This document shows, piece after piece, positions 54,150-63,042 of a stretch of DNA of 64,000 nt (within the stretch, counting starts at the first letter, position 1; the number at the start of each line of letters is the position of its first letter). Source of the stretch: Tuberibacillus sp. Marseille-P3662 (GTDB lineage: Bacteria; Bacillota; Bacilli; Bacillales; Sporolactobacillaceae). The translations under genes and the position numbers were made by a program. The DNA lies in assembly GCF_900178005.1 (NCBI RefSeq), contig NZ_FXBS01000006.1, forward strand, positions 1,459,585-1,523,584, written 5' to 3'. Under the pieces are notes generated by a model. The model searched no databases. It was not told the DNA's origin and worked only from the letters and a program-made list of their open reading frames with translations.

Positions 54150-54374
54150 CTAGTCTTTGTTCATTTTTTCATGCCTTTGTTTGTGATTTAGATCTATCAC
54201 AAGATCTCCAACACCCATTGCAATAAATCCATTCAGCAAAGCGAAAAATGGAATGGTTAAATCTCCATTACTATTTGCAAAAGGGATCATAATGAATACA
54301 ACTATACTAAATAAAATAAAAGCAATTCCTAATACATATAAGATTCGACCAACAAACAATTTTATCCACTCCAC
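54150..54374 (-). CDS. Small two-helix membrane protein, 74 residues
   Basis: A 74-residue protein with two transmembrane helices (about 10-32 and 40-60) and a basic tail (NHKQRHEKMNKD). I do not recognise it. The ATG (54374) has AGGGAAAGA upstream. It stands alone in an AT-rich accessory stretch. Confidence 0.6.
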   Translation of the reverse strand: MEWIKLFVGRILYVLGIAFILFSIVVFIMIPFANSNGDLTIPFFALLNGFIAMGVGDLVIDLNHKQRHEKMNKD

Positions 54375-54608
54375 ATAATTTCTTTCCCTATTCCGTTAGT
54401 TTAAGTAAATCTTTTCATAAATCCTCATTCTATATTACTACAAACATCCATTTAATCACTTAAGAGTTACTCCATAATCTGGCCCGATTAACCAGTAATG
54501 GACACACTTTTGTTCCTCCTAATAAGCACCCTTTAATGGAATACTGATAAGCTTAAGTTATTGGTTAAAGATAGGAATGCTAGTACGAAGTTAACTCTGA
54601 ATTCTTAT
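54375..54608. other. AT-rich intergenic stretch with degenerate island repeats
   Basis: No gene is visible. Two short motifs occur, CTGGCCCGATTAACCAGTAATGG near 54480 and CACCCTTTAATGGAATACTGAT near 54527; they resemble sequences at 54000, 56025, 57650 and 58205. Confidence 0.4.
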
Positions 54609-55838
54609 TTACGTTTTATATTTATAAACTTTATTCCTCTCTAATACTTGACAACCATTATCTTTAAAAGTTTTTAGCATAGGTTTATTATTCTTGCTAG
54701 TACACCCAATGTAGAAGAATGCACAAAATTTATTCTTTAATATTTCCAATGCTTGTCTGTGAATTGGTTTACTTTTCCCTTTACATCATTGACTCGGAAT
54801 TAATCCAAAGTAAAATAATCGACCTTCTTCTTGAGTTCCTGGTTCAATATGGGGCATCGCAACCCCAATTGGGAATTCTCCTTCATACACAACTAAACAA
54901 GAATCTTTATAAGATTGACCTAATTCAAATTTTACACTCTTCATTTGTTCATCAATATTTAAAGAAGAAGGTGAATTTAAAGAAACATTCATTGAATGTG
55001 CCCATATCCTTTTAAATTCTTCAATAGAAAGTTCATTCAAAGATTTGAACGTAAATGAAGATTTCTTATTATGTGATTTATCACTTAAACTATGGAACAC
55101 TTTTACTATTTCATCATGTAATTGTAATCCTTTGTCCATAAGATATTGCTCGACTTCTTGAGGGAACTTATCACTTACTAAGATATTTAAATTACCCATT
55201 TTTTTAAAACTTGGGTCTGAAAGAACGTGAGATATAAGGTCCAAAAACTCCTCAGTAGTTAATTCCTTTGTATCCTCAATGGTTACAAAGTTTTTTCCTT
55301 TAACAATCTTTACTCTTCCGTAAAGGTCTAGTCTGTCTGAAACTCTTTTATAATCTGCCGAAGACAAAATCCCCTCAATAAAATCTGCTTTCTCTTTACG
55401 GTAATCATCCATGTCTTTCCCTTGATACTTCCGTTTCAATTGATTATAGAGGTCAATGTATTCAGGATTCTCTTTGAAATATTGCGTAACTTTCCAAAAG
55501 TTATCAACGACCGAAGATTTAACAGTTAGCTGAATACCAAGTGGAAGAATTTCATCTTCCTTTTCAAATGCACAAAAGAATGAAGTTTGATCACTACCTT
55601 TATTTATGTCGTAATGTTCCATTAGAAATGCTCTTGCTTGGCTGAATGCCTCTTGGGTCACACGTATTTGAATATCAACATCACCTTTGGTTAAAGAACC
55701 TTCAACAGCAGTGCTTCCAACGTGATAAACCTGAGATTCTGGCAAATTACTTTTTATAAATTTAAAGTGTTTCCCAAACACTTCTTGTGCTTTTTCTCTA
55801 TATTCCTCTTCAGAAGCAAACATAACTGGTTCTTCCAT
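54609..55838 (-). pseudogene. GrpB-family nucleotidyltransferase-like/GNAT fusion with in-frame stop
   Basis: The N-terminal 170 residues are a GrpB/UPF0157 domain (YHVGSTAVEGSLTKGDVDIQI near 38-58, the nucleotidyltransferase-like G-S...D-x-D). Residues 175 onward resemble a GNAT acetyltransferase. The frame stops with TGA at 54786 in the middle of the acetyl-CoA motif (YFGLIPSQ-stop-CKGKSKPIHRQALEILKN). The same frame then continues for 58 codons with good GNAT sequence (FYIGCTSKNNKPMLKTFKDNGCQVLERNKVYK) to TAA at 54609. A single nonsense change in a 409-codon gene, or a sequencing error, explains this. The open part is 54786-55838. Confidence 0.75.
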
Positions 55839-56193
55839 TAAATGAGCCCCCTGAGTTTAAATATATAATTGTTTTAAATAGCTACTCAGGAATTACATCG
55901 GTACCTATCCATTTCTAATGTAATTTTGGCATGCACTTACTCATTTGTTTAAAATAAATCTCCTAATTTAACTATTACATTCTTTCGATTTGGTGAGTTA
56001 AAAAACCTTCCTTTACTCCAAAAACTGGCCCTTATACACGATATTGGCGCTATTTCTTATTAGAGAATACCAGCTAATAAGAGGTCAACCCTTAAGGCTA
56101 AAAAAGTTCTTAAGAACATGATACAATAAAATAAGGAACGACAAATAGCCCTCCAATTTGGAAGGCGTTGGAAATATTCGTTTTCATGACTCT
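55839..56193. other. Intergenic region holding the 3' end of the IS110 element
   Basis: No gene is seen. Near 56107-56133 are the palindrome GTTCTTAAGAAC and a TACAAT box on the plus strand. A hairpin GCCCTCCAA-TT-TGGAAGGC (56148-56166), with TATTTG after it on the minus strand, probably ends the transposase transcript. The element's right boundary lies in this stretch, but IS110 elements lack inverted repeats and it cannot be fixed by eye. Confidence 0.45.
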
Positions 56194-57393
56194 TTAGGCC
56201 TCTACAAAGGCTTCTTTTCGCTTAAGCATGTAAAAAATCCAATGAATCAGTTTATTCATACAGGCTCCCATCACGACTTTATGGGGTTTGCCCTCGTCTC
56301 GCTTGTTTTGATAGAAAGCGATGAGCTTTGTATTTCGAGATTTACGCAAGCCGCATAATACAGCAGTATACAAGGCTTGACGCAGCTTACTGGAACCGCG
56401 TTTGGTCATGCGGTTTTGCGTAGCTTTGAATTTTCCTGATTCATGGACCCTGGGGTCAATCCCTGAAAAAGCAACTAACTTCTTCGGATGATGAAATCGA
56501 TCAATTCCCCCGATCTCAGACAAAATTGTGGCTGCAATCTTGTCTCCGATGCCTGGAATGGATCGAATCAAATCATAGTCATCCACTTCTTTTGCCTGAG
56601 CATCTATCTCCTCTTTCAAGGTGGATAGGTGTTCTTGGTATTCAAGCAGCAGTTTAATGTACATTTTTAGACTAATGACAGGACTTTGATAGAGCGCTTG
56701 CTGGAATGGATCCCGAAGAGCTGCTTCTTGTAATTGTTCTGCCTTTTGCACAGCCCATGTATAGGATCGCGTATGGCAATGGGCTTTAATGCCCTTGGCT
56801 AATTCATCAATGTCTGCAGCTAACACGGTTGCCGGTGTAGGAAAGTCCAGAAGCTGTTGCAGTGAGACTGTTGAATAAATCGATCCAAATACTTTTTTGT
56901 ATTCAGGGAATAGTTGATCCAGCACCGTTTGGAATTTCAGCTTGACTTCTACATAAGAATCAGTGAGCGCATCATGTTGCCTTGTTAAGTGGCGCAGATT
57001 TAAAATCTGAACGCTCTTTTTCCGAAAAGGCACCAAATCTTCCTTATAGTACAACTCGCATAAGTGAGCAGCATCTACCGCATCTGTTTTGACCTTTCTC
57101 ATGCCCGTTTGCTTAGCCCCAAAGGAGACAATCGGGTTGACAAGAAAATAAACCATTTGGTTTCGTTCCAGAAACTGAACCACCGGTTCATGATAATGTC
57201 CGGTTGACTCCAGGATGACGGTCGGATACTTACCACTTGCTTGCTCAACTTCCTGATAGAAGGTATAAAACTTTTCCAATCCTTGAATGTTGTGCTTAAA
57301 CTTGAAGCTCTTTTTGTAGGGTTTCTTTCTTCGTAAATAGGCTTGGACCTGGCTTTCTTCCTTTGCCACATCCAGACCTATAACAGGATTCAT
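56194..57393 (-). CDS. IS110-family transposase (DEDD recombinase)
   Basis: A 399-residue, apparently intact IS110-group transposase. The N-terminal RuvC-like DEDD domain shows Asp8 (IGLDVAKEE), Glu62 (ILESTGHYHE), Asp104 and Asp107 (VKTDAVDAAH). A coiled region follows, and the C-terminal Transposase_20 domain has SIPGIGDKIAATILSEIGGIDRF near 273 with the serine-bearing region (LVAFSGIDPRVHESGKF, KRGSSKLRQALYTAVL). Known relatives insert without duplications, guided by a bridge RNA encoded in the noncoding end. The 5' noncoding stretch here fits that. Confidence 0.93.
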   Translation of the reverse strand: MNPVIGLDVAKEESQVQAYLRRKKPYKKSFKFKHNIQGLEKFYTFYQEVEQASGKYPTVILESTGHYHEPVVQFLERNQMVYFLVNPIVSFGAKQTGMRKVKTDAVDAAHLCELYYKEDLVPFRKKSVQILNLRHLTRQHDALTDSYVEVKLKFQTVLDQLFPEYKKVFGSIYSTVSLQQLLDFPTPATVLAADIDELAKGIKAHCHTRSYTWAVQKAEQLQEAALRDPFQQALYQSPVISLKMYIKLLLEYQEHLSTLKEEIDAQAKEVDDYDLIRSIPGIGDKIAATILSEIGGIDRFHHPKKLVAFSGIDPRVHESGKFKATQNRMTKRGSSKLRQALYTAVLCGLRKSRNTKLIAFYQNKRDEGKPHKVVMGACMNKLIHWIFYMLKRKEAFVEA

Positions 57394-57608
57394 ACGTCGA
57401 TCACTTCCCTTTCAGAATATTTACCGGTAACCTCTATCTCTCCTACAGTGTCATATCTTCGCTTGTTATACGAGATCATCTGAAAATGTCCCAACCAGCC
57501 TCACCCATGTTTCTGTAAGTAGAGGGGGAACAGTTTTCTGGACGGGATCAATCAAGTCCCACGCGCCCGTTCGTTCTCCTCCGGCTACCCCTATTAAACC
57601 ATTAAAAT
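57394..57608 (-). ncRNA. Putative bridge RNA region of the IS110 element
   Basis: About 215 bp of non-coding, GC-richer, structured sequence lies directly 5' of the transposase, the position of the bridge RNA in IS110-group elements such as IS621. On the minus strand it begins near GGTTTAATAGGGGTAGCCGG and contains paired segments such as GGGACTTGATTGATCCCG (hairpin GGGA/TCCC) and GGTTACCGGTAAATA. Exact ends and the target and donor loops cannot be assigned by eye. Confidence 0.55.
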
Positions 57609-57637
57609 GGTCAATCAGAAATAAATTCTGATTGACC
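57609..57637 (-). terminator. Hairpin terminator after the NTF2-like gene
   Basis: GGTCAATCAGAA and TTCTGATTGACC form a perfect 12-bp stem with a 5-nt loop, followed on the minus strand by ATTTTAATGG, 49 nt after the stop of the NTF2-like gene. It also marks the outer limit of the IS110 noncoding end. Confidence 0.65.
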
Positions 57638-57685
57638 TCATAATACGAAGCGCCCGTTTAATGAAGAGTGCTATGTATATTTTTA

Positions 57686-58105
57686 TTAGTACTTTGTAGG
57701 ATCATCAGTGTTAAAACCATTTTCAACGTATTCTCGGATCTTTTTCCACTCATCTTTTTCCTTCCGAAATGTCTCTGTAAACAACAACTTCGAGCTTGTC
57801 ATTTCACCATCAACTTCAAAACTCACCCAAAAAATTGCAACACCTTCATTTTGCTTATTTACATCAACCATAATATCTTGAAAATACCATTTCGGGTCTC
57901 TTCCTTCGTACATTTCATAAGCTTGCTTCCAACCCTCTTTTGCATTTTCATAGCCCCAATCCCCTACCTCTGCTTCTGGTCCTGCCCATCTAACCATTAA
58001 TTCGCTCGACGAATGACTCGCCATTCTAGCTGCGTCTTTACTGTTCCAAGACTCTCGATACTGAATCAAAAAGTTTTTGAAGTCATCCAATAAAGTGTTT
58101 GACAT
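57686..58105 (-). CDS. NTF2-like (SnoaL/DUF4440-type) protein
   Basis: A 139-residue single-domain protein with the NTF2/ketosteroid-isomerase-like cone-fold pattern: an N-terminal helix FKNFLIQYRESWNSKDAARMASHSSSEL, then strands with WYFQDIMVDVNKQNEGVAIFWVSFEVDG and KLLFTETFRKEKDEWKKIRE. It is similar to stand-alone SnoaL-like proteins of unknown function. GGAGGC lies 9-10 nt before the ATG. No enzyme partner is adjacent. Confidence 0.72.
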   Translation of the reverse strand: MSNTLLDDFKNFLIQYRESWNSKDAARMASHSSSELMVRWAGPEAEVGDWGYENAKEGWKQAYEMYEGRDPKWYFQDIMVDVNKQNEGVAIFWVSFEVDGEMTSSKLLFTETFRKEKDEWKKIREYVENGFNTDDPTKY

Positions 58106-58223
58106 AACTTCTAGCCTCCTACAAATCCCTTGATAGGTAACATTTCAATAAAAATCAGCAAACACCTTTTTGCAATCTCCGTTTTTTATAAAGAACAACA
58201 TATTTCTTCCGCAAACTGGCCCT

Positions 58224-58580
58224 TTAATTGAATAATGATATTGCAATTACTTCAAAAATTACCGAACATACTAATATGAATATTGATTGTATGCAAATAA
58301 GGCATTTTACTACATTATTATCTGTTATATCGGCAATACTTTTTGCAGTCTTAAAATTTATTGGCACAAAGTATAAAGAAAACAGAAGTCCTCCTGAAAA
58401 TGACATACATAAATGAACAAGTAATGAGTTAGTGGTTGAATTCTCAACTATACCTCCAATGATAAAAAAGGGAACACCAGCCCATATAAAAAAGGTTGGA
58501 ATTAACAAAACCAATGCCATTATTACTAACATAAAGTTCTTTTTGAGCGCCTTTAAATAACTATGATCGTAAACATTCAT
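58224..58580 (-). CDS. Small membrane protein, 118 residues, about four helices
   Basis: A 118-residue protein with about four hydrophobic segments (MLVIMALVLLIPTFFIWAG, then FFIIGGIV, LLVHLCMSFSGGLLFSLYFV and LICIQSIFILVCSVIFEVIAI). GAAAGGGG lies about 9 nt before ATG 58580. A longer in-frame reading back to 58730 overlaps the GNAT gene and has no SD. I do not recognise a family. Confidence 0.6.
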   Translation of the reverse strand: MNVYDHSYLKALKKNFMLVIMALVLLIPTFFIWAGVPFFIIGGIVENSTTNSLLVHLCMSFSGGLLFSLYFVPINFKTAKSIADITDNNVVKCLICIQSIFILVCSVIFEVIAISLFN

Positions 58581-58663
58581 CGTTGAAACCCCTTTTCTTT
58601 CTTCTAAAATGAGCATTGATATTGCAAAATCGCCTCCCAGAGTTCTATAAATGGCATATTTAC

Positions 58664-59263
58664 TCACTTCCTTATTGACGTTGGGTAACCGAATGAACCA
58701 TTGTTCAAGCGTATTTTTGCGTAGAGGCAATCATCTCTGATGGCGCCCGCTGGATCGATGAAGTTGTTTATAAGGACTGCCTCCAAGTGGTACCCACAGC
58801 GCTCCGCAACAACCCTACAACTAGCACTATTTCTAGTGTCACAACGTATTTCGATGCGATTGGCGTGAAGATTCTTAAAAGCAAATTGAGTCACTCCATC
58901 CACAGCTTCACTCATAAATCCCTGTCTAGCAGCAGATCGCCTAATCCAGTAACCAACTTCAAAGCGGCGCACTTGCCAATCTGCCCTTACCAGGCTGCAA
59001 GTACCTATGAACACTCCATAAAGTTTATCTAATATGTAAAAAGTGAAGGCGTCACGCAATAAAAAATTCGCTCGATGTTTACGAGCATTGGCTTCAGTCT
59101 CTTCGGTTTCTGGAATATGGTCAGCCCATTGCATCCACTCATGAAGACATTCAAAAGACTCTCTTATCGCCTCATTAACCATTGCTCCATCGCCATTCTG
59201 AGGGGCCCGCAATAAAAGTCTTTCGGTTTCAAACTGTTCTGGTATATCAAGAAGAATTGGAAT
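58664..59263 (-). CDS. GNAT (RimJ/RimL-type) acetyltransferase, probable ATT start
   Basis: A 199-residue N-acetyltransferase. The acetyl-CoA motif is IRRSAARQGFMSEAV near 107-121, and the C-terminal strand has RNSASCRVVAERCGYHLEAVL. The first ordinary start (TTG 59212) would remove the conserved N-terminal ETERLLLRAP strand. The frame instead extends to ATT 59261-59263, where AGAGG (59271-59275) stands 7 nt upstream and a TAG lies two codons further up. The resulting N-terminus MPILLDIPEQFETERLLLRA is typical of the family. Confidence 0.75.
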   Translation of the reverse strand: MPILLDIPEQFETERLLLRAPQNGDGAMVNEAIRESFECLHEWMQWADHIPETEETEANARKHRANFLLRDAFTFYILDKLYGVFIGTCSLVRADWQVRRFEVGYWIRRSAARQGFMSEAVDGVTQFAFKNLHANRIEIRCDTRNSASCRVVAERCGYHLEAVLINNFIDPAGAIRDDCLYAKIRLNNGSFGYPTSIRK

Positions 59264-59293
59264 GGTCTAACCTCTTAACCTCTCATTGTTCAT

Positions 59294-59326
59294 TAAAAAA
59301 TCCCAATCCGTGATGGATTTGGGATT
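59294..59326 (-). terminator. Terminator of argGH
   Basis: On the minus strand AATCCCAAATCC-ATCAC-GGATTGGGATT (one bulge) is followed by TTTTAATG, 12 nt after the argH stop. Confidence 0.85.
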
Positions 59327-59337
59327 CATATGGTCTT

Positions 59338-60711
59338 TTATTGTAATGCAGCTTTCGCCTGCTGCAGCTGTTCTTCGACTTGTTCAAATCCGGTTCCGCC
59401 TTGGCTATGGCGGGCGCTGACAACATGCTCAGGACGAAGGATATCATAAATGTCTTCTTCAAATAAAGCGCTAAAACCTGTGTATTCGTCCATATTTAAA
59501 TCTAATAAATATTTGCCTTGTTCAATCGCGTAGATCACGATTTTGCCGATGATGTCATGCGCTTCACGGAACGGCATGCCTTTGGTCGCGAGATAATCGG
59601 CAATGTCCGTAGCGTTGGAATAATCTTGAGTGACGGCTTGGCGCATGTGAGCTGTCTTGACGGTCATCGTTTCAATCATTGGTGCCAGCATACTTAATGA
59701 CGCATCCAAAGTGCGGACAGTATCAAACATGCCTTCTTTATCTTCTTGCATATCTTTGTTGTAAGCGAGCGGCAAACCTTTTAAGACTGTTAGCAGTCCT
59801 ACTAGGTTGCCGTTGACGCGTCCGGTCTTTGCTCGCAATAACTCAGGGACGTCGGGATTTTTCTTCTGCGGCATGATGCTCGATCCCGTACTGAAGGAAT
59901 CATCGAGTTCGATAAATTGAAACTCCTGGCTCCCCCAAATAATGAGTTCTTCGGATAGACGCGAGATATGCGTCATGAGAATGGAAGCATCTGATAAAAA
60001 TTCTAGAATAAAATCACGGTCACTCACAGCGTCCATACTATTCGGGTAAACAAAGTCAAAATCAAGCAATTCGGCAACACGTTCTCGGTTAATCGGAAAC
60101 GTCGTCCCTGCGAGTGCGCCTGCGCCTAACGGTAAACCGTTGACCCGTTTCTGGCTGTCTTTTAGACGTTCTTTGTCTCTCTGAAACATCCAAAAATAGG
60201 CTAATAGATGATGCGCGAATGAGACGGGTTGGGCGCGTTGTAAATGCGTATAACCCGGGAGAATCGTTTCCACATTCGCTTGGGCTTGTTCATACAGAGC
60301 CTCTTGAACTTGGGTGAGTAATGCCAAGATGGCTTGTATCTTGTCACGCAAATACAAGTGCATATCGGTCGCCACTTGATCATTACGGCTGCGGCCGGTA
60401 TGGAGCTTGCCACCGACCGCGCCGATCTCCTCGATCAACAGTTTTTCCACGTTCATATGAATGTCTTCATGTTCCACTGAGAATTCAACTTGACCCTGCA
60501 CTATTTTATCCTGAATCGTCTTAAGACCCGTTTGAATCTGCTCGGCCTCTTCCATGGTAATGATGCCGCATTCCCCGAGCATCTGTGCATGAGCAAGGCT
60601 GCCTCTAATGTCTTCGTTTGCCAACTGTTGATCAAATCCAATGGAGGCTGTTTCTTGTTCAACGATTGTGTTCGTCTCTTTTGTAAAACGGCCGCCCCAT
60701 AGTTTACTCAT
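59338..60711 (-). CDS. argH: Argininosuccinate lyase
   Basis: A 457-residue enzyme of the fumarase/aspartase superfamily that splits argininosuccinate into arginine and fumarate. It begins [14 protein letters not shown]. The substrate motifs are [20 protein letters not shown] near 105 and the family signature [15 protein letters not shown] near 276-290. The ATG at 60711 lies in an 8-nt overlap with the argG stop, with AGGGGG ahead; an upstream frame of 80 more codons is only antisense-free noise within argG. Confidence 0.96.
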   Translation of the reverse strand: MSKLWGGRFTKETNTIVEQETASIGFDQQLANEDIRGSLAHAQMLGECGIITMEEAEQIQTGLKTIQDKIVQGQVEFSVEHEDIHMNVEKLLIEEIGAVGGKLHTGRSRNDQVATDMHLYLRDKIQAILALLTQVQEALYEQAQANVETILPGYTHLQRAQPVSFAHHLLAYFWMFQRDKERLKDSQKRVNGLPLGAGALAGTTFPINRERVAELLDFDFVYPNSMDAVSDRDFILEFLSDASILMTHISRLSEELIIWGSQEFQFIELDDSFSTGSSIMPQKKNPDVPELLRAKTGRVNGNLVGLLTVLKGLPLAYNKDMQEDKEGMFDTVRTLDASLSMLAPMIETMTVKTAHMRQAVTQDYSNATDIADYLATKGMPFREAHDIIGKIVIYAIEQGKYLLDLNMDEYTGFSALFEEDIYDILRPEHVVSARHSQGGTGFEQVEEQLQQAKAALQ

Positions 60712-61927
60712 CATGGGCCCCCTGTTTTGCACCTTTTTTATGAACCTCTGAATAGACTTTGGTTGGCAATCCCCATAGTTTAATAAAACCGACGGCTGCG
60801 TTGTGATCAAACGCATCACCTTTGTTATAGGTCGACAATTGTTCATTGTACAGGCTGTTGTCAGACTGGCGACCAACAACCACATGGGTACTTTTGTGCA
60901 ACTTAACGCGTACTGTGCCGGAGACGACTTGCTGCGTTTCTTCAATAAATGCGTCCAAAGCATTTCTTAATGGCGAATACCAAAGGCCATCATAGATAGT
61001 TTTGGCTAATTGTTGGTCAATCGTTGTCTTAAATTGGGACACATCACGTGTTAAAGTTAGGAATTCCAATTCTTTATGAGCGTTAATTAAAATGAGAGCG
61101 GCCGGATTTTCGTAGACTTCACGTGATTTAATCCCGACCAAACGATTTTCGACGTGATCGATACGGCCTACGCCGTGCGTACCGCCCAATTCATTCAGTT
61201 GTTCAATCATAGCCGCAAATGGCAATGTCTGACCGTTCAAGGCAACAGGTGCCCCTTTATCAAAAGTGATGTCGATATATTCCGCTTCATCCGGCGTTAA
61301 CTCGATAGGATTCGTCCAGTCGTAGGCCGCTTCTGGCGCTTCAGCCCATGGATCTTCTAGAACACCGGCTTCACACGCACGTCCCCAAATGTTGGCATCA
61401 ATGGAAAACGGATTATCGAGATCGACCGGAATCGGAATGCCTTTCTCTTCCGCATAAGCGATCTCTTCATCTCTTGTCATCCCCCATTCACGGACAGGCG
61501 CAAGCACTTCTAACTCAGGGTTGAGCGCTTGAACAGAGACCTCAAAACGGACTTGATCATTGCCTTTCCCGGTACACCCATGTGCAACAGCCACCGCCCC
61601 TTCTTGCTCAGCGACATCAACGAGCAATTTGGCAATCAGTGGTCGTGACAATGCTGATGAAATTGGATATTTACCTTCATATAACGTGTTGGCTTTGAGA
61701 GCTGGTAAAAGATAATCATCAGCCAGCATGTCTTTGGCATCAATAGTGATCGATTTAATCGCGCCGACATCAAGCGCTTTTTGTTTAATAGTCTCCAAAT
61801 CTTTACCTTCACCAACATCTAGACCCAATGCGATCACATCGTACCCATACTTTTCTTGAATCCATTTGACCGACACCGAAGTATCCAATCCGCCGGAATA
61901 CGCTAGAACGACTTTATCTTTTGCCAT
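60704..61927 (-). CDS. argG: Argininosuccinate synthase
   Basis: A 407-residue ATP-dependent ligase joining citrulline and aspartate. The PP-loop [17 protein letters not shown] is at 6-22, [16 protein letters not shown] near 117 and [15 protein letters not shown] near 177. GGGAGTGG precedes the ATG. It heads the argG-argH pair, separated from argF upstream by a 155-bp repeat-bearing gap. Confidence 0.96.
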   Translation of the reverse strand: MAKDKVVLAYSGGLDTSVSVKWIQEKYGYDVIALGLDVGEGKDLETIKQKALDVGAIKSITIDAKDMLADDYLLPALKANTLYEGKYPISSALSRPLIAKLLVDVAEQEGAVAVAHGCTGKGNDQVRFEVSVQALNPELEVLAPVREWGMTRDEEIAYAEEKGIPIPVDLDNPFSIDANIWGRACEAGVLEDPWAEAPEAAYDWTNPIELTPDEAEYIDITFDKGAPVALNGQTLPFAAMIEQLNELGGTHGVGRIDHVENRLVGIKSREVYENPAALILINAHKELEFLTLTRDVSQFKTTIDQQLAKTIYDGLWYSPLRNALDAFIEETQQVVSGTVRVKLHKSTHVVVGRQSDNSLYNEQLSTYNKGDAFDHNAAVGFIKLWGLPTKVYSEVHKKGAKQGAHDE

Positions 61928-61974
61928 TTGTAATCCACTCCCTTTTTATGATCATTGTGATAATTTATCTTTAG

Positions 61975-62075
61975 TTGCGGAACTTTTGCCTTAACTTGCT
62001 GAACTTCCACCTTATCTTGCGGAACTTCTGGCTCAACTTGCTGAACTTCCACCTCATCTTGCGGAACTCTACCGA
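61975..62075. repeat. 21-bp-period tandem repeat between argF and argG
   Basis: Alternating 21-bp units run TTGCGGAACTT(C/T)TG(G/C)C... and TTGCTGAACTTCCACCT(T/C)ATC. TTGCGG begins at 61975, 62017 and 62059, giving an exact 42-bp super-period and about five half-units. The reading frame through it (FCLNLLNFHLILRNF-like) is an artefact. No ArgR box or terminator is obvious in the rest of the gap. Confidence 0.85.
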
Positions 62076-62082
62076 ACACCGT

Positions 62083-63042
62083 TCACATCACATTTTTCAG
62101 AATCGCTTTTTGCGCGTGCAAGCGATTTTCCGCCTCATCGAATACAAAGGAATGGGCTCCATCAATAATCTCTGTTGTGACTTCTTCACCGCGATGTGCC
62201 GGCAAGCAATGGAGAAACATATAATCATCGTTCGCATGTTGACAGAGTGCTTCGTTCACTTGATAGTTAGCAAATGTCTTAAGACGCTCCGCTTGCTCGG
62301 CTTCCTGCCCCATGCTTGCGAAGACATCAGTGACAACGACATCCGCCTGTTCGACCGCTGCTTGTGGTGATTCTGTTATAGCAATTTGACTCCCTGTCGC
62401 TTGGCCAATGTTCCTAGCATTGTTTAGAATGTCATCCTGCGGCCCAAAGCCCTTAGGCGACGCCACTGAAATGTGCATGCCTACACTGGCTGCGCCTTCC
62501 AAGAGGGAATGACACATATTGTTGTGACCGTCACCGATGAAAGCCATTTTAAGACCCGCCAAGGAACCTTTTTGCTCGTAGATCGTCAAAAGATCGGCCA
62601 ATACTTGAGTCGGATGATGCTCATCCGTGAGACCGTTAATGATCGGAACATCTGCGTGTTTGGCTAAGGTCTCCACGGATTCATGAGCATAAGTTCGAAC
62701 CATAATACCATCTATATAACGTGACAGGACTTTAGCCGTATCTTCAATCGATTCTCCGCGACCCAATTGGATATCGTTAGAGCTAAGAAAAATCGCATCA
62801 CCGCCAAGCTGCTTCATCCCTACCTCAAACGAGACTCTTGTTCGCGTCGACGATTTTTCAAAAATCATGCCCAGCATTTTCCCTTGCAAGTAGGGATGGG
62901 TGCCACCATTTTTTTGCTGCTGTTTTAACGCCTGTGCTTGATCAAGTAAATCCACAATGGCATCCGGCTGCCAGTCTGATAGGGTGATAAAATCCTTACC
63001 TTTTAACTGAGATGGATTCGTTTGTGTGTGTTGGCTGATCAT
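62083..63042 (-). CDS. argF: Ornithine carbamoyltransferase
   Basis: A 319-residue anabolic-type OTCase making citrulline. The carbamoyl-phosphate motif SSTRTRVSFEVG is near 65, HPTQVLADL near 143 and HCLPAHRGEEVT near 276. ATG 63042 follows AGGAGG by 7 nt and lies 47 nt inside the 3' end of carB, so the two are translationally coupled. Confidence 0.96.
   Translation of the reverse strand: MISQHTQTNPSQLKGKDFITLSDWQPDAIVDLLDQAQALKQQQKNGGTHPYLQGKMLGMIFEKSSTRTRVSFEVGMKQLGGDAIFLSSNDIQLGRGESIEDTAKVLSRYIDGIMVRTYAHESVETLAKHADVPIINGLTDEHHPTQVLADLLTIYEQKGSLAGLKMAFIGDGHNNMCHSLLEGAASVGMHISVASPKGFGPQDDILNNARNIGQATGSQIAITESPQAAVEQADVVVTDVFASMGQEAEQAERLKTFANYQVNEALCQHANDDYMFLHCLPAHRGEEVTTEIIDGAHSFVFDEAENRLHAQKAILKNVM

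Noticed and set aside
54786-54788. Selenocysteine or programmed read-through at the TGA in the GrpB-GNAT gene
   Set aside because: No SECIS-like hairpin, and the position is a Gly/Arg-rich loop in the family rather than a redox site; a nonsense mutation is simpler.
60712-60963. N-terminal extension of argH by about 83 residues
   Set aside because: The extension lies wholly inside argG in another frame; argH proteins begin MSKLWGGRF, and an SD supports the start at 60711.
61975-62370. 131-residue plus-strand frame beginning MRNFCLNLLNFH
   Set aside because: Its first third is the 21-bp repeat and the rest is antisense to argF.
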